A stretch of DNA of 64,000 bases, taken from positions 186,001-250,000 of the forward strand of contig NZ_VTHK01000002.1 of the NCBI RefSeq assembly GCF_009765355.1, given 5' to 3'. Source of the DNA: Amycolatopsis anabasis (GTDB taxonomy: Bacteria; Actinomycetota; Actinomycetes; Mycobacteriales; Pseudonocardiaceae). The position numbers and the translations under genes are program-made. The notes under the pieces were generated by a model, which saw nothing but the letters and a program-made list of their open reading frames with translations, searched no databases and was not told where the DNA came from. Shown here in pieces: positions 53,437 through 63,600 of the stretch; within the stretch, counting starts at the first letter, position 1; each line of letters begins with the position of its first letter.

Positions 53437-53451
53437 TACCCTCGTAGTGTG
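53437..53451 (+). promoter_or_regulatory. -10 element giving a probable leaderless transcript
   Basis: TACCCT at 53437-53442 lies seven bases before GTG at 53449, so transcription would start at or beside the start codon. No Shine-Dalgarno sequence exists upstream of this GTG. Confidence 0.45.
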
Positions 53452-55482
53452 CCCGAAGACCCCCCGAAAGCCGTGACCGAGACTCCCCAGCGCAAGACCA
53501 GCGTGCTCCCGCTGCTTTCCGTCAGCGTTCTGCTCGCCGCGATTGTCGCGATGGCCCTGGTGAAACTCACCGGCGGAGCGGGGTATGTGATCGCCGGGCT
53601 GCCCGATCCGGGCGTGCTCACCCGGTACGGGATCACCGTGGTCCGGGTCCTCGCCGAGGCGGCCTCGGTGCTGTGCATCGGGTCCCTGCTCGTCGCCGCG
53701 TTCCTCACCCCGCCGCAGCGGTCGGGTGTGCTCGCGCCGGACGGCTACGCGGCGCTGCGCACGGCCGGCGCCGCCGCCTGGGTGTGGTTCGTCGCATCCG
53801 TGGGCTCGGTGTTCTTCACCGCCGCCGACGCGGCCGGCCGGCCGGTGACCGAGCTGCTGTCCCCGCAGATCCTGCTCGATCTGGTCGGGGCGATCGAGCA
53901 ACCCAAGGCGTGGTTGTGGACGGCGCTGATCGCGCTGCTGCTGGCGCTCGGCTGCCGGCTGGTGCTGTCCTGGGGGTGGACCGCGACGCTGTTCTTCCTG
54001 GCGGTCTTCGGGCTGGTGCCGGTCGCGGTGACCGGGCATTCGGCCGCCGGTGGTTCGCACGACGTGGCCACCAACAGCCTGCTCTACCACCTGATCGCCG
54101 CCGCGTTGTGGGTCGGTGGCCTGGTCGCCCTGCTCGCCCTGGGGTGGCGGCGCAGCGCACACCTCACGCTCGCGGCGCGCCGGTTCTCCCGGCTCGCGCT
54201 GGCGTGCTGGATCGTCATGGCCGTGTCCGGGGTGATCAACGCCCTGGTGCGGATCTCGATCTCCGACCTGTTCACCACCGACTACGGCCTGCTGGTCGTC
54301 GCGAAGGTGGCCGCACTGCTGCTCCTCGGGGTGTTCGGTCAGCAGCAGCGGCAGCGGGGGGTGCGGTCGCTGGTCGACGGCGCGGGTGGCGGGCAGTTGC
54401 TGCGCCTGGCCGCCGTCGAGATCATCGTCATGTTCGTGACGATCGGGATCGCCACGGCGCTGGCGCGCACGCCTCCGCCAGGTGGCGTGCTCAATCCGTC
54501 CACGACCGAACTGCTGATCGGCTACGACCTCGACGGCCCGCCCACCGTGGCGCGCCTGCTGTTCGACTGGCGCTTCGATCTGGTGTACGGAACCGCCGCG
54601 ATCGTTCTGGCCGCGTTGTACCTGATCGGAGTACAGCGGCTGCGCCGCCGGGGCGATGCCTGGCCGGTCGGCCGCACGGTCGCCTGGCTCGCCGGCTGCC
54701 TGGTGCTGCTGGTCGCCACGTCGAGCGGAATCGGCCGGTACGCGCCGGCGATGTTCAGCGTGCACATGGGCAGCCACATGCTGCTTTCGATGGTCGCGCC
54801 GGTCCTTTTCGTGCTCGGCGGTCCGGTGACGCTGGCGCTGCGCGCGCTTCCGGTGGCGGGGAAGGACGCCCCGCCGGGACCGCGCGAATGGCTGCTCGCC
54901 TTCGTGCACTCTCCGGTGTCGAGGGTGCTCACCCATCCGGTGGTAGCTCTCGCGTTGTTCGTCGGATCGTTCTACGTACTGTATTTCTCCGGGCTGTTCG
55001 ATAACGCGCTGAACTACCACTGGGCGCACCTCGCGATGAACGCCCACTTCCTGCTCGCCGGATACGTCTTCTACTGGCCGGTGATCGGGGTCGATCCCGC
55101 GCCGCGCCGCCTGCCCCCGCTGGGCCGGCTCGGCATGATGTTCGCGTCGATGCCGTTCCACGCGTTCTTCGGGGTGGTCCTGATGAACATGCAGACCGTC
55201 ATCGGCGAAACGTTCTACCGCGGGCTCAAGCTGCCGTGGGTCGGCGATCTGCTGACCGACCAGCGGCTGGGCGGGGGTATCGCGTGGGCGTCCGGCGAGG
55301 TGCCGGTGCTCCTCGTGCTCATCGCGCTGCTGGTGCAGTGGGCACGCGCGGACGAACGGGAGGCGAAGCGCGCCGACCGGCGTTCGGAGGCCACCGGTGA
55401 GGCCGATCTCGCAGCCTACAACGCGATGCTCAAGCAACTCGCCGAACGGGGCAAACCCGGCAGCGACGCGCGACGGCCCTAG
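53449..55482 (+). CDS. Fused CopD / CtaG-like copper and cytochrome c oxidase assembly protein, 677 aa
   Basis: Two halves. Residues ~25-345: CopD-like copper-resistance membrane domain (TGHSAAGGSHDVATNSLLYH and LHAALWVGG-type helix). Residues ~370-640: cytochrome c oxidase caa3-type assembly domain CtaG_Cox (VHMGSHMLLSMVAPVLFVLG, AHLAMNAHFLLAGYVFYWPV), rich in His and Met for copper. Such fusions are usual in actinobacteria and help load copper into the oxidase or handle excess copper. The GTG at 53449 lacks a ribosome site and the message may be leaderless. Confidence 0.85.
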   Translation: MPEDPPKAVTETPQRKTSVLPLLSVSVLLAAIVAMALVKLTGGAGYVIAGLPDPGVLTRYGITVVRVLAEAASVLCIGSLLVAAFLTPPQRSGVLAPDGYAALRTAGAAAWVWFVASVGSVFFTAADAAGRPVTELLSPQILLDLVGAIEQPKAWLWTALIALLLALGCRLVLSWGWTATLFFLAVFGLVPVAVTGHSAAGGSHDVATNSLLYHLIAAALWVGGLVALLALGWRRSAHLTLAARRFSRLALACWIVMAVSGVINALVRISISDLFTTDYGLLVVAKVAALLLLGVFGQQQRQRGVRSLVDGAGGGQLLRLAAVEIIVMFVTIGIATALARTPPPGGVLNPSTTELLIGYDLDGPPTVARLLFDWRFDLVYGTAAIVLAALYLIGVQRLRRRGDAWPVGRTVAWLAGCLVLLVATSSGIGRYAPAMFSVHMGSHMLLSMVAPVLFVLGGPVTLALRALPVAGKDAPPGPREWLLAFVHSPVSRVLTHPVVALALFVGSFYVLYFSGLFDNALNYHWAHLAMNAHFLLAGYVFYWPVIGVDPAPRRLPPLGRLGMMFASMPFHAFFGVVLMNMQTVIGETFYRGLKLPWVGDLLTDQRLGGGIAWASGEVPVLLVLIALLVQWARADEREAKRADRRSEATGEADLAAYNAMLKQLAERGKPGSDARRP

Positions 55483-55661
55483 CAGAAGCCACCGACACTT
55501 TCCCCGTTCCGGTGCCTCTCCGGTACGAGTTGTGCACATCGGCCCCCGCCATCCACAGATTTCCCACCGCCGCCCCATCCGCCCACCCGTCCCGGCACGC
55601 TGACATCAAGGCGTTCCGGGCCGCGGCCCGGGCGAACACCGAACACAGGAGGGTGAAGGAA

Positions 55662-56135
55662 ATGGCGGTAGGAGAGACGATCGTGACCGTGGTCGGCAAC
55701 GTGATGAGCGATCCGACGCGCCGGACCGTGGGCAACGGGCACGAGATCACCAGTTTCTGGATGCGCAGCAACGAGCGCCGATTCGACAAGGAAACCAAGG
55801 GATGGGTCGACGGCAACCACCTGTCGGTCAAGGTCACCTGCTGGCGCAGGCTGGCCGAGACGGTGCACAGCTCGCTGCACCGGGGTGATCCGGTGATCGT
55901 GTCGGGCCGGCTGCATACCAGCGATTACGAGGTCGACGGGCAACCTCGCTCTGTACCTGAGCTTGAGGCATTGGCGGTCGGCCCGAACCTGAGCTGGTGC
56001 ACGGCCCAGGTACGGCGATACAAGCCGCGGGCGGAGCCGCCCGAGCCCGCCGAGCTGGGGCAGACGCACGCCGAGCCCGAGGTCGGGCGTACCCCGGCGG
56101 GTGCGTTCCACAGCGAGCCGGTCGCCGTCGGCTGA
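55662..56135 (+). CDS. ssb: Single-stranded DNA-binding protein (second, short-tail type), 157 aa
   Basis: OB fold from residue ~5 to 110: ETIVTVVGNVMSDPTRRTVG, FWMRSNERRFDKETKGWVDG, VTCWRRLAETVHSSLHRGDP. The tail (~45 residues, Ala/Glu/Pro) ends in HSEPVAVG and lacks the acidic DDDIPF tip of replicative SSB. So this is the paralogue often called SsbB, used in chromosome segregation or transformation-type functions rather than replisome recruitment. Ribosome site AGGAGGGTGAAGGAA. Lies 81 bp before ettA. Confidence 0.85.
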   Translation: MAVGETIVTVVGNVMSDPTRRTVGNGHEITSFWMRSNERRFDKETKGWVDGNHLSVKVTCWRRLAETVHSSLHRGDPVIVSGRLHTSDYEVDGQPRSVPELEALAVGPNLSWCTAQVRRYKPRAEPPEPAELGQTHAEPEVGRTPAGAFHSEPVAVG

Positions 56136-56215
56136 GCGCGCGTCAGCACGCCGGAGACCGCTGAGGGGAGGGGTAACCGTCGGTGCCGTCGCGGCACCAC
56201 TCTACGATCGCCGAC

Positions 56216-57892
56216 ATGGCCGAGTTCATCTACACCATGAAAAAGGTGCGCAAGACCGTCGGGGACAAGGTCATTCTCGACGACGTCAGCACCGCGTTCT
56301 ACCCCGGCGCCAAGATCGGCGTGGTGGGGCCGAACGGTGCTGGTAAGTCCACCGTGCTCAAGATCATGGCGGGGCTCGAACAGCCAAGCAACGGCGAAGC
56401 TTTCCTGCAGCCCGGCGCCACGGTCGGCATCCTGCTGCAGGAGCCGCCGCTGAACGAGGACAAGACCGTGCGCGGCAACGTCGAGGAGGGCCTCGGCGAC
56501 ATCAAGGTGAAGCTCGACCGCTTCAACGAGATCGCCGAACAGATGGCCACCGACTACAGCGACGAGCTGATGGAGGAGATGGGCCGGCTCCAGGAGGAGC
56601 TCGACCACGCCGACGCCTGGGAACTGGACTCGCAGCTCGAACAGGCCATGGACGCGCTGCGGTGCCCGCCGCCGGACGAGCCGGTCACGCATCTGTCCGG
56701 TGGCGAGCGCCGCCGGGTGGCGCTGTGCAAGCTGCTGCTCTCCAAGCCCGACCTGCTGCTTCTGGACGAGCCCACCAACCATCTGGACGCGGAGAGCGTG
56801 CTGTGGCTGGAGCAGTTCCTGGCGAACTACGCGGGTGCCGTCCTGGCCGTGACCCACGACCGGTACTTCCTGGACAACGTCGCCGAATGGATCATGGAGC
56901 TCGACCGCGGCCGGGTCGTCGGCTACGAGGGCAACTACTCGACCTATCTCGAGAAGAAGCGCGAACGGCTGGAGGTGCAGGGCAAGAAGGACGCCAAGCT
57001 GGCCAAGCGGCTCAAGTCCGAACTCGAGTGGGTGCGGTCCAACGCCAAGGCCCGCCAGACCAAGTCCCGTTCGCGGCTCGACCGGTACGAGGAGATGGCG
57101 GCCGAAGCGGAGAAGACCCGCAAGCTCGACTTCGAGGAGATCCAGATCCCGCCGGGCCCGCGGCTGGGCAATGTGGTGGTCGAGGTCGAGCACCTGCGCA
57201 AGGGCTTCGACGACCGGTTGCTCATCGATGACCTCTCGTTCAACCTGCCGCGCAACGGGATCGTCGGCGTGATCGGGCCGAACGGGGTCGGGAAGACCAC
57301 GCTGTTCAAGACGATCGTCGGCCTGGAGAAGGCGGACTCGGGTGACGTCAAGATCGGCGAGACGGTCAAACTGTCCTATGTAGACCAAAGTCGGGCCGGG
57401 ATCGACCCGAAGAAGACGGTGTGGGAGGTGGTTTCGGACAAGCTGGACTACATCCACGTCGGGCAGACCGAAATGCCTTCGCGTGCCTACGTGAGCGCGT
57501 TCGGCTTCAAGGGGCCGGACCAGCAGAAGCCGGCGGGTGTGCTCTCCGGTGGTGAACGCAACCGGTTGAACCTGGCGCTGACCCTGAAGCAGGGCGGGAA
57601 CCTGATCCTGCTGGACGAACCGACGAACGACCTGGACGTGGAGACCCTCGGGTCGCTGGAGAACGCGCTGGAGCAGTTTCCCGGCTGTGCGGTGGTCATC
57701 TCGCACGACCGGTGGTTCCTCGACCGGGTGGCGACGCACATCCTGGCGTGGGAGGGCACGGACGACAATCCGGCGCAATGGTTCTGGTTCGAGGGCAACT
57801 TCGAGGGCTACGAGAAGAACAAGATCGAACGACTGGGTGCGGAAGCCGCCAGGCCGCACCGGGTGACACACCGGAAACTGACCCGGGACTGA
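56216..57892 (+). CDS. ettA: Energy-dependent translational throttle protein EttA (ABC-F), 558 aa
   Basis: Two ABC domains without membrane part. Domain 1: Walker A GPNGAGKST, signature HLSGGERRRVALCKLLL, Walker B LLLDEPTNHLD. Domain 2: GPNGVGKTTLF, VLSGGERNRLNLALTL, LILLDEPTNDLD. Both catalytic Glu are kept. The arm insertion in domain 1 and the charged P-site linker (KKRERLEVQGKKDAKLAKRL) are as in EttA. It binds the ribosomal E site and gates elongation according to ATP/ADP. ATG at 56216; a TACGAT -10 nine bases upstream suggests a near-leaderless message. Confidence 0.95.
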   Translation: MAEFIYTMKKVRKTVGDKVILDDVSTAFYPGAKIGVVGPNGAGKSTVLKIMAGLEQPSNGEAFLQPGATVGILLQEPPLNEDKTVRGNVEEGLGDIKVKLDRFNEIAEQMATDYSDELMEEMGRLQEELDHADAWELDSQLEQAMDALRCPPPDEPVTHLSGGERRRVALCKLLLSKPDLLLLDEPTNHLDAESVLWLEQFLANYAGAVLAVTHDRYFLDNVAEWIMELDRGRVVGYEGNYSTYLEKKRERLEVQGKKDAKLAKRLKSELEWVRSNAKARQTKSRSRLDRYEEMAAEAEKTRKLDFEEIQIPPGPRLGNVVVEVEHLRKGFDDRLLIDDLSFNLPRNGIVGVIGPNGVGKTTLFKTIVGLEKADSGDVKIGETVKLSYVDQSRAGIDPKKTVWEVVSDKLDYIHVGQTEMPSRAYVSAFGFKGPDQQKPAGVLSGGERNRLNLALTLKQGGNLILLDEPTNDLDVETLGSLENALEQFPGCAVVISHDRWFLDRVATHILAWEGTDDNPAQWFWFEGNFEGYEKNKIERLGAEAARPHRVTHRKLTRD

Positions 57893-57962
57893 AGCCCCTG
57901 CCGTGATACTGCTGAGAGCGCTGAGCGAACAGGCACTGAGCCAACAGTGAGCGGAGTCCCTC

Positions 57963-60248
57963 GTGGTAGCCAGCAACTACACCGGAGCGAACGCGTCCAA
58001 CGGCCGGCGCGTGAGCGAGCGGGCGAACGCCGGTGTCTTCGGCTTGTCTCCGGTCGGGCAGCTCCTCGACCGGGCGACCGGGCTCGGGTTGCGCGCACCG
58101 GAGCTGGCGATGGTGCTGGGCGAGCGGGCCGCCGCGCTGGCTGAGGCCGAGGGATCGGACGAGCTGTGGGTGCGTGCGGAAAGCCTGGTGGTCTCCGCGC
58201 GGGTGCGCCTGGGTTACCGGGCGGCGACCGTCGGGCGAGCGGTGGCGGCGTTGCGTGCGGCGGAGGCCGCCGGACACTCCGCGCTCGCGGCGACGGTCCG
58301 TACGGATCTCGCGGTGTGCGCACGCAGTTTGGGTGCGCCGTTGACCGGGCTGGCCGCGTTGCGGCCGGTGTTGGACGCCGCCGAGTTGTCCGCCCCGCAG
58401 CGGGCGGCCGCGTTGTCCCACCTGGTGGGCTGCATATCGCAGTTCGGGCGTAAACCTGAGCTCGATCGGGTGCTTCTGGAAGCGGACCGGTTGTGTGCGG
58501 AAACCGACGAGCTGGGCGGCGACGAGCGGCTGCTGGTGCGGGGATTGCTGCGGGTGGCGATCTCCGCGCACCGGAGACGGCATGCCGATCTGACCGGCGC
58601 GGCTGACGCCGCCCGGACCGGGATCGGGTACCTCGACCGGTTGGAGAACCCGGAGGCCGATGGGGGTTTGGTCCGGGTCCGGCTGGTGCTGCAACTGGTG
58701 TGCACGTTGCTCGACTGGGGCGACAGCGAACTGGCGCTGGAACTCGCGCAGCCGGTGTTCGCCGCGCCGCAGCGGGCCGCGGTGGTGGCACCGGCGGGAT
58801 GGATGCGATTCGCCATCGCGACGCGGGTGCACCTCCCGGCCGGGGCCGGCGAGGCGGCGGCCATGCTGCTGCGCGAGGCGGTGCACGCCGCCGAGCGGCA
58901 CAGCCTGCATGCGCTCACCGCGCGGTTGTGGCTGGAGCTCGCGCACGTGGAGGAGCGGCTGGGTCGGCCGGGTGAGGCGATCCAGTGCCTGCACAGTTCG
59001 CGTGCCGCCGAGCACGTGCATGCCCGGGCCCGGCGGCAGGCCTGCAGCGTGCTCGCCGGTGAGTTCGGTTCGGGCGAGCACGCGCATGTGGATCTGGACG
59101 ACGTCCTCGCGCGAACCCGGCAACATACGGTGCGGGCCGCGCGGGTGGCCGATCCGGTGCCGTCCGCGCCGACCGTGCCGTCCGCTCCCGAGCCGATGAT
59201 CGCCCCGGTGACCACGTTGCCCGTGCCGGAGTTGCAGCTCGCACCCGCCCCGGCCGCGGAACCGGCGCCGCGGGTGTCGTTCACCCGGGAGCCGGAACGT
59301 CCGGCCGCGCGGGCGCCCGAACCCGCCGTGCCGGAACTGGTCCTGCCCGCGTCCGACCCGGTTATGCCCCAGGCCGCACTGCCGCCGGCGCCGGAACCCG
59401 CGCCCGCACACGCGCGGGAACCCGCGGCGCAGGTGAGGGAACCGGTGGCGCCGGCGCTTCCGAAGGTGGACTGGGAGACCGAGTGGAACCAGCGAGAGCA
59501 GCGGTACCGGACTGAGTCGGCCGCCTCGGTGGGAAAGACCCGGCACGACTCCGAACACGGGTCGGTCGCGGCCCGCTCGGTGCTGGACCGGCTGGGGATT
59601 TCGGCCGGGGGCGGCGGTGGCCGCCGCCGCGCTGCCGACGAGACGGATCGGGGCGGTTCACGCCGGGCGGAGCCGGAGGAGCCGCGTTCCTACACCACGC
59701 CGGAGCCAGGCTCGTACGCAACGTCGGGGCCGAGTTCGTACACTGCGTCGGGGCTGGGCTCGTACGGTGCGCTGGAGCCGGAGCCCGCGTCAGCGGCCGA
59801 GCCCGAGCGTCTCGGTCCGCCCGCGGCGCAGGAGCCGCCCGCGGCCGCGGAGGCTGCCGATGGCGGACAGGGCGTCTCGATGACCAACGAGTGGCTGCCC
59901 CGTCTGCGGCTGCCACCGTCGCTCGCACCGATCGACGACCTGGGGATCAGCTCGTCCCCGGCATCGGAGACGAGCTGGGAGCCGTCGTCCCCGCGCGAGG
60001 AGACCGGGTTCGGCGAACCGTTCGGCGCCGACTACTCCAAGGCGATCATGGACGACGAGCCGCCCGCCGACGCCGGGCTGGCGGAACTGCTGGCTCGGGC
60101 GCTGGCCGAGCACCGGGCGGGGACGTCCAGTGCGGCGGCGTTGGTCAAGAAACTCGGTACGCAGCACGGCGGCTCCGGGGAACCACGTCCGGTCAACGGC
60201 CATCGGCCGACCGGTGACGACCGCGGGCGGCACCGGAACCGGGACTGA
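57963..60248 (+). CDS. Large Ala/Pro-rich protein with helical-repeat N-terminal half, 761 aa
   Basis: GTG at 57963 after GAGCGGAGTCCCTC. Residues ~25-380 are all alpha helix with TPR-like pairs (AERHSLHALTARLWLELAHV, EERLGRPGEAIQCLHSSRAA). Residues ~385-600 are a disordered Pro/Ala/Glu linker with repeats such as GSYATSGPSSYTASG, and residues ~640-735 hold a compact conserved-looking tail (TNEWLPRLRLPPSLAPIDD, DAGLAELLARALAEHRAGT). No enzyme motif or signal peptide. Family not recognised by name; scaffold or regulatory role in the cytosol is likely. A 15-bp near-duplicate lies just upstream (57918-57947). Confidence 0.75.
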   Translation: MVASNYTGANASNGRRVSERANAGVFGLSPVGQLLDRATGLGLRAPELAMVLGERAAALAEAEGSDELWVRAESLVVSARVRLGYRAATVGRAVAALRAAEAAGHSALAATVRTDLAVCARSLGAPLTGLAALRPVLDAAELSAPQRAAALSHLVGCISQFGRKPELDRVLLEADRLCAETDELGGDERLLVRGLLRVAISAHRRRHADLTGAADAARTGIGYLDRLENPEADGGLVRVRLVLQLVCTLLDWGDSELALELAQPVFAAPQRAAVVAPAGWMRFAIATRVHLPAGAGEAAAMLLREAVHAAERHSLHALTARLWLELAHVEERLGRPGEAIQCLHSSRAAEHVHARARRQACSVLAGEFGSGEHAHVDLDDVLARTRQHTVRAARVADPVPSAPTVPSAPEPMIAPVTTLPVPELQLAPAPAAEPAPRVSFTREPERPAARAPEPAVPELVLPASDPVMPQAALPPAPEPAPAHAREPAAQVREPVAPALPKVDWETEWNQREQRYRTESAASVGKTRHDSEHGSVAARSVLDRLGISAGGGGGRRRAADETDRGGSRRAEPEEPRSYTTPEPGSYATSGPSSYTASGLGSYGALEPEPASAAEPERLGPPAAQEPPAAAEAADGGQGVSMTNEWLPRLRLPPSLAPIDDLGISSSPASETSWEPSSPREETGFGEPFGADYSKAIMDDEPPADAGLAELLARALAEHRAGTSSAAALVKKLGTQHGGSGEPRPVNGHRPTGDDRGRHRNRD

Positions 60249-60264
60249 CCCGCTCACGGGGTGG

Positions 60265-60417
60265 GCTCGGCAGTTGGGCGGGCTAGACAACTGGGCGGCT
60301 TGGCAGCTGGGTGCGCTTGGTAGTCCGGTGGGCTTGGTAGTCGGGTGGGCTTGGCGGTCGGGACTGATCCGGTGACCGGGCGGGTTGGGCGTTCGCGCGG
60401 GCTGGCGGTCGGGCGGC
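60265..60417. repeat. 17-bp degenerate tandem repeat array, nine units
   Basis: Units start at 60265, 60282, 60299, 60316, 60333, 60350, 60367, 60384 and 60401, a strict 17-bp register. The clearest are CTTGGTAGTCCGGTGGG (60316) and CTTGGTAGTCGGGTGGG (60333). The 420-bp gap it occupies (60249-60668) has no gene; a possible -10 TAGGGT at about 60603-60608 precedes the glutamate dehydrogenase. Confidence 0.85.
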
Positions 60418-60668
60418 GCGGATTCGGGACCCGGCGCGGTCTGGGTGGCGTGACGGATTGAGGACTGGCGGAAACCGTGTCGTTCCGCAGTGAACGGGTC
60501 CCGTTCTCGAGCGTGTACCGCGTGTGTTTCCCAGTCTGGTAAGGCGTTCTGCATCGATCAGGCAATGGCGCGGTCTAGTGCGGACCCGCCGGACGTCCCA
60601 ACTAGGGTGAGGGCCATTCGGCACATCGTGGTGTCGCTTCGTGGTGTTGGAGTGGAGAGTTGCCTGAC

Positions 60669-63600
60669 ATGAGCTCGACGGGAGTTTCGTCCCGGTCCGG
60701 GGAGACCACCGGTGCCGAGGGCGACGGCACCCCGCGAAGGTCGGCCAGTCCCGAACAGATCCGGGACGAGCTGATCGACGCCGCCGCGGCGTACGCGCCG
60801 GAGATCGGCGACCTGATTCGCTTGTACTACCGGCACATTCCGGCCGAGGAGATCCTCGGCGACGATCCGGTGGACCTGGTGGGCGCGGTGCGGTCGCATC
60901 AGCAACTCGCCCAGCACCGGATGCCGGGCCGCCCGGCGGTCCGGTTGCTCAACCCGACCACCGCCGAGGACGGCTGGACCCGCGAGGCGACCGTCGTGCA
61001 GGTGGTCACCGACGACATGCCGTACCTGGTCGATTCGGTAGCCGCGGAGTTCGCCCGGGACGGCGTGCAGGTTCAGCGGATCGTGCACCCCATCGTCGTG
61101 GTGCGCCGGGATCTGACCGGGGAGCTGCTGGAGATCCACCCGACCGCGGACGCCGCCAATCCGCCGACCGGCTCGGCCGCCGAGTCGTGGATGTACGTCG
61201 AGATCGACCTGGTCACCGACCCGAACCGGGCCCGTGAACTGGACAACCGGCTGACCTCCGTGCTGGGAGATGTGCGCGAGGTCGTCGAGGACACCGAGAA
61301 GATGGCCGAGATGGCGCGCAGCCTGGCGGCGGGCCTGGATTCCGCGCCGCCGCCGTTGCCGGCCGAGGAGATCTCCGAGGGCGCGGACCTGTTGCGCTGG
61401 CTCGCCGAGGGGCACTTCACCTTCCTCGGTTACCGCTGCTACGAACTCGTCGAGCACCCGGAGCCGGACACCGATCAGCCCGCGCTGCGGGCGGTGCTGG
61501 CCTCCGGTCTCGGGGTGCTGCGCCAGGACAGCCTGGCCGCGCGCGGGCTCACCGCCGGGCCGGACAGCGCGGCTACCGCGCTCGCGCCGACGCTGCTGGT
61601 GCTCACCCAGGCCAGCGCGCCCTCGACCGTGCACCGGCCGGTTTACCCTTACTACGTCGGCGTGAAGACCTTCGACGAGCAGGGCGCGGTCAGCGGCGAG
61701 CACCGGTTCCTCGGCATGTTCACCACCACCGCCCTGCACGAGGACGTCCTGGACATCCCGGTCGTCCGCGGCCGGGTGCGCGAGGTGATCCACCGGGCCG
61801 GGTTCCCGATGGAGTCCTTCTCCGGCCAGCGCATGCTGGAGGTGCTGCAGAACTGGCCGCGTGCCGACCTGTTCTCCGCGGACAGCGATTCGCTCTACCA
61901 GACCACGACCGGCGTGATCAGCCTGTCCGACCGGCGGCGGCTGCGGCTGTTCCTGCGCCGCGATCCGTACGGCCGGTTCTACTCCTGCCTGGTGTTCCTG
62001 CCGCGCGACCGCTACACCACCCGCTCGCGGCTGGCCATGCAGGAGGTCCTCCTCGAAGAGTTGGAGGGCACGCACCTGGAGTACAGCACCCGGGTCGGCG
62101 AGACCACGCTCGCCCAGGTCCACTTCACCGTGCACACCGATCCGGCGAGCCGGATCGAACCGGACACGCTGCACATCCAGGAGCGGCTGAACGCGGCCGT
62201 GCGCACCTGGGACGACCTGATCGTGGAAGCCCTGCTGAACGAGCGGCGGGAGCGGGCCGGGGAGCGCGGGGTCTCCATCGGCGCGCTCGGTGAGGAGTCG
62301 GCGACCGAACAGGGGCAGCGGTACGCCGCGATCTTCCCCGAGGCGTACAAGGAGGACTTCTCCGCCGAGGTGGCGCTGGCGGACCTGCGCCAGCTCGAGG
62401 CGCTCACCGACGAGAACGACCTGAGCATGTCGTTCTACCTGCCGCCGGACGCCGAGGCGGGGGAGCGGCGGTTCAAGCTCTACCTCCTCGGCGAGGGGGT
62501 GACCCTGTCCAAGGTGCTGCCCGTGCTGCAGCGGATGGGGGTCGAGGTCGTCGACGAGCGGCCGTACGAACTGCGGCGCGAGGACGGCACCCGGTCCTGG
62601 ATCTACGACTTCGGCCTGCGCATCGAGCAGCGGGTGCTGGACGGGATCACCGAGCGCGAGCAGGCCGACCTGCAGGAACGCTTCCAGGACGCCTTCGCGG
62701 CCTCCTGGAAGGGCGACTGCGAGGTCGACGGGTTCAACTCGCTGGTGCTCTGCGCCGGGCTGACCTGGCGGCAGGCGGCGGTGTTGCGGGCGTATGCCCG
62801 GTACCTGCGGCAGGCGGGCAGCCCGTACTCGCAGGAGTACATCGAGAAGACCGTGCTCGCGCACACCCACATCGCCACCGCGCTGGTGCGGCTGTTCGAG
62901 AACCGGTTCGCGCTGGAGCGGGCCGGGACGCAGCGGGAAGCGCAGGCCGACGCGCAGGTCAGCGAGCTGAGCACGATGATCGACGAGGTCACCAGCCTGG
63001 ACTCCGACCGGATCCTGCGCCGGTTGATGTCGGTCATCCTGGCGACGCTGCGGACGAACTACTACGTCACCGACGCCGACGGGAATCCGCGCCCGTACCT
63101 GGCGATCAAGCTGGATCCGCAGGGTGTGCCGGACCTGCCCGAGCCGCGGCCGCGGTTCGAGATCTTCGTCTGCTCACCCCGGGTGGAAGGGGTGCACCTG
63201 CGGTTCGGCGCGGTCGCCCGGGGCGGGCTGCGCTGGTCGGACCGGCGTGAGGACTTCCGCACCGAGATCCTCGGCCTGGTCAAGGCGCAGGCGGTGAAGA
63301 ACGCGGTCATCGTGCCGGTCGGCGCGAAGGGCGGGTTCGTGGTCAAGCGCCCACCGGCGCCGACCGGGGACGCGGGGCTGGACCGCGACGCCCAGACCAA
63401 CGAGGGCATCGCCTGCTACCGCATGTTCATCTCCGGCCTGCTCGACCTCACCGACAACCTGGTCGAGGGCAAGACCGTTCCCGCGCCGGACGTGGTGCGC
63501 CACGACGGCGACGACAGCTACCTGGTGGTGGCCGCGGACAAGGGAACCGCGAAGTTCTCCGACATCGCCAACGAGGTGTCCGCGAGCTACCGGTTCTGGC

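Noticed and set aside
60265..60417. Considered as CRISPR or coding repeat
   Set aside because: 17-bp contiguous degenerate units, no spacers; period not a multiple of three and no open frame with ribosome site.
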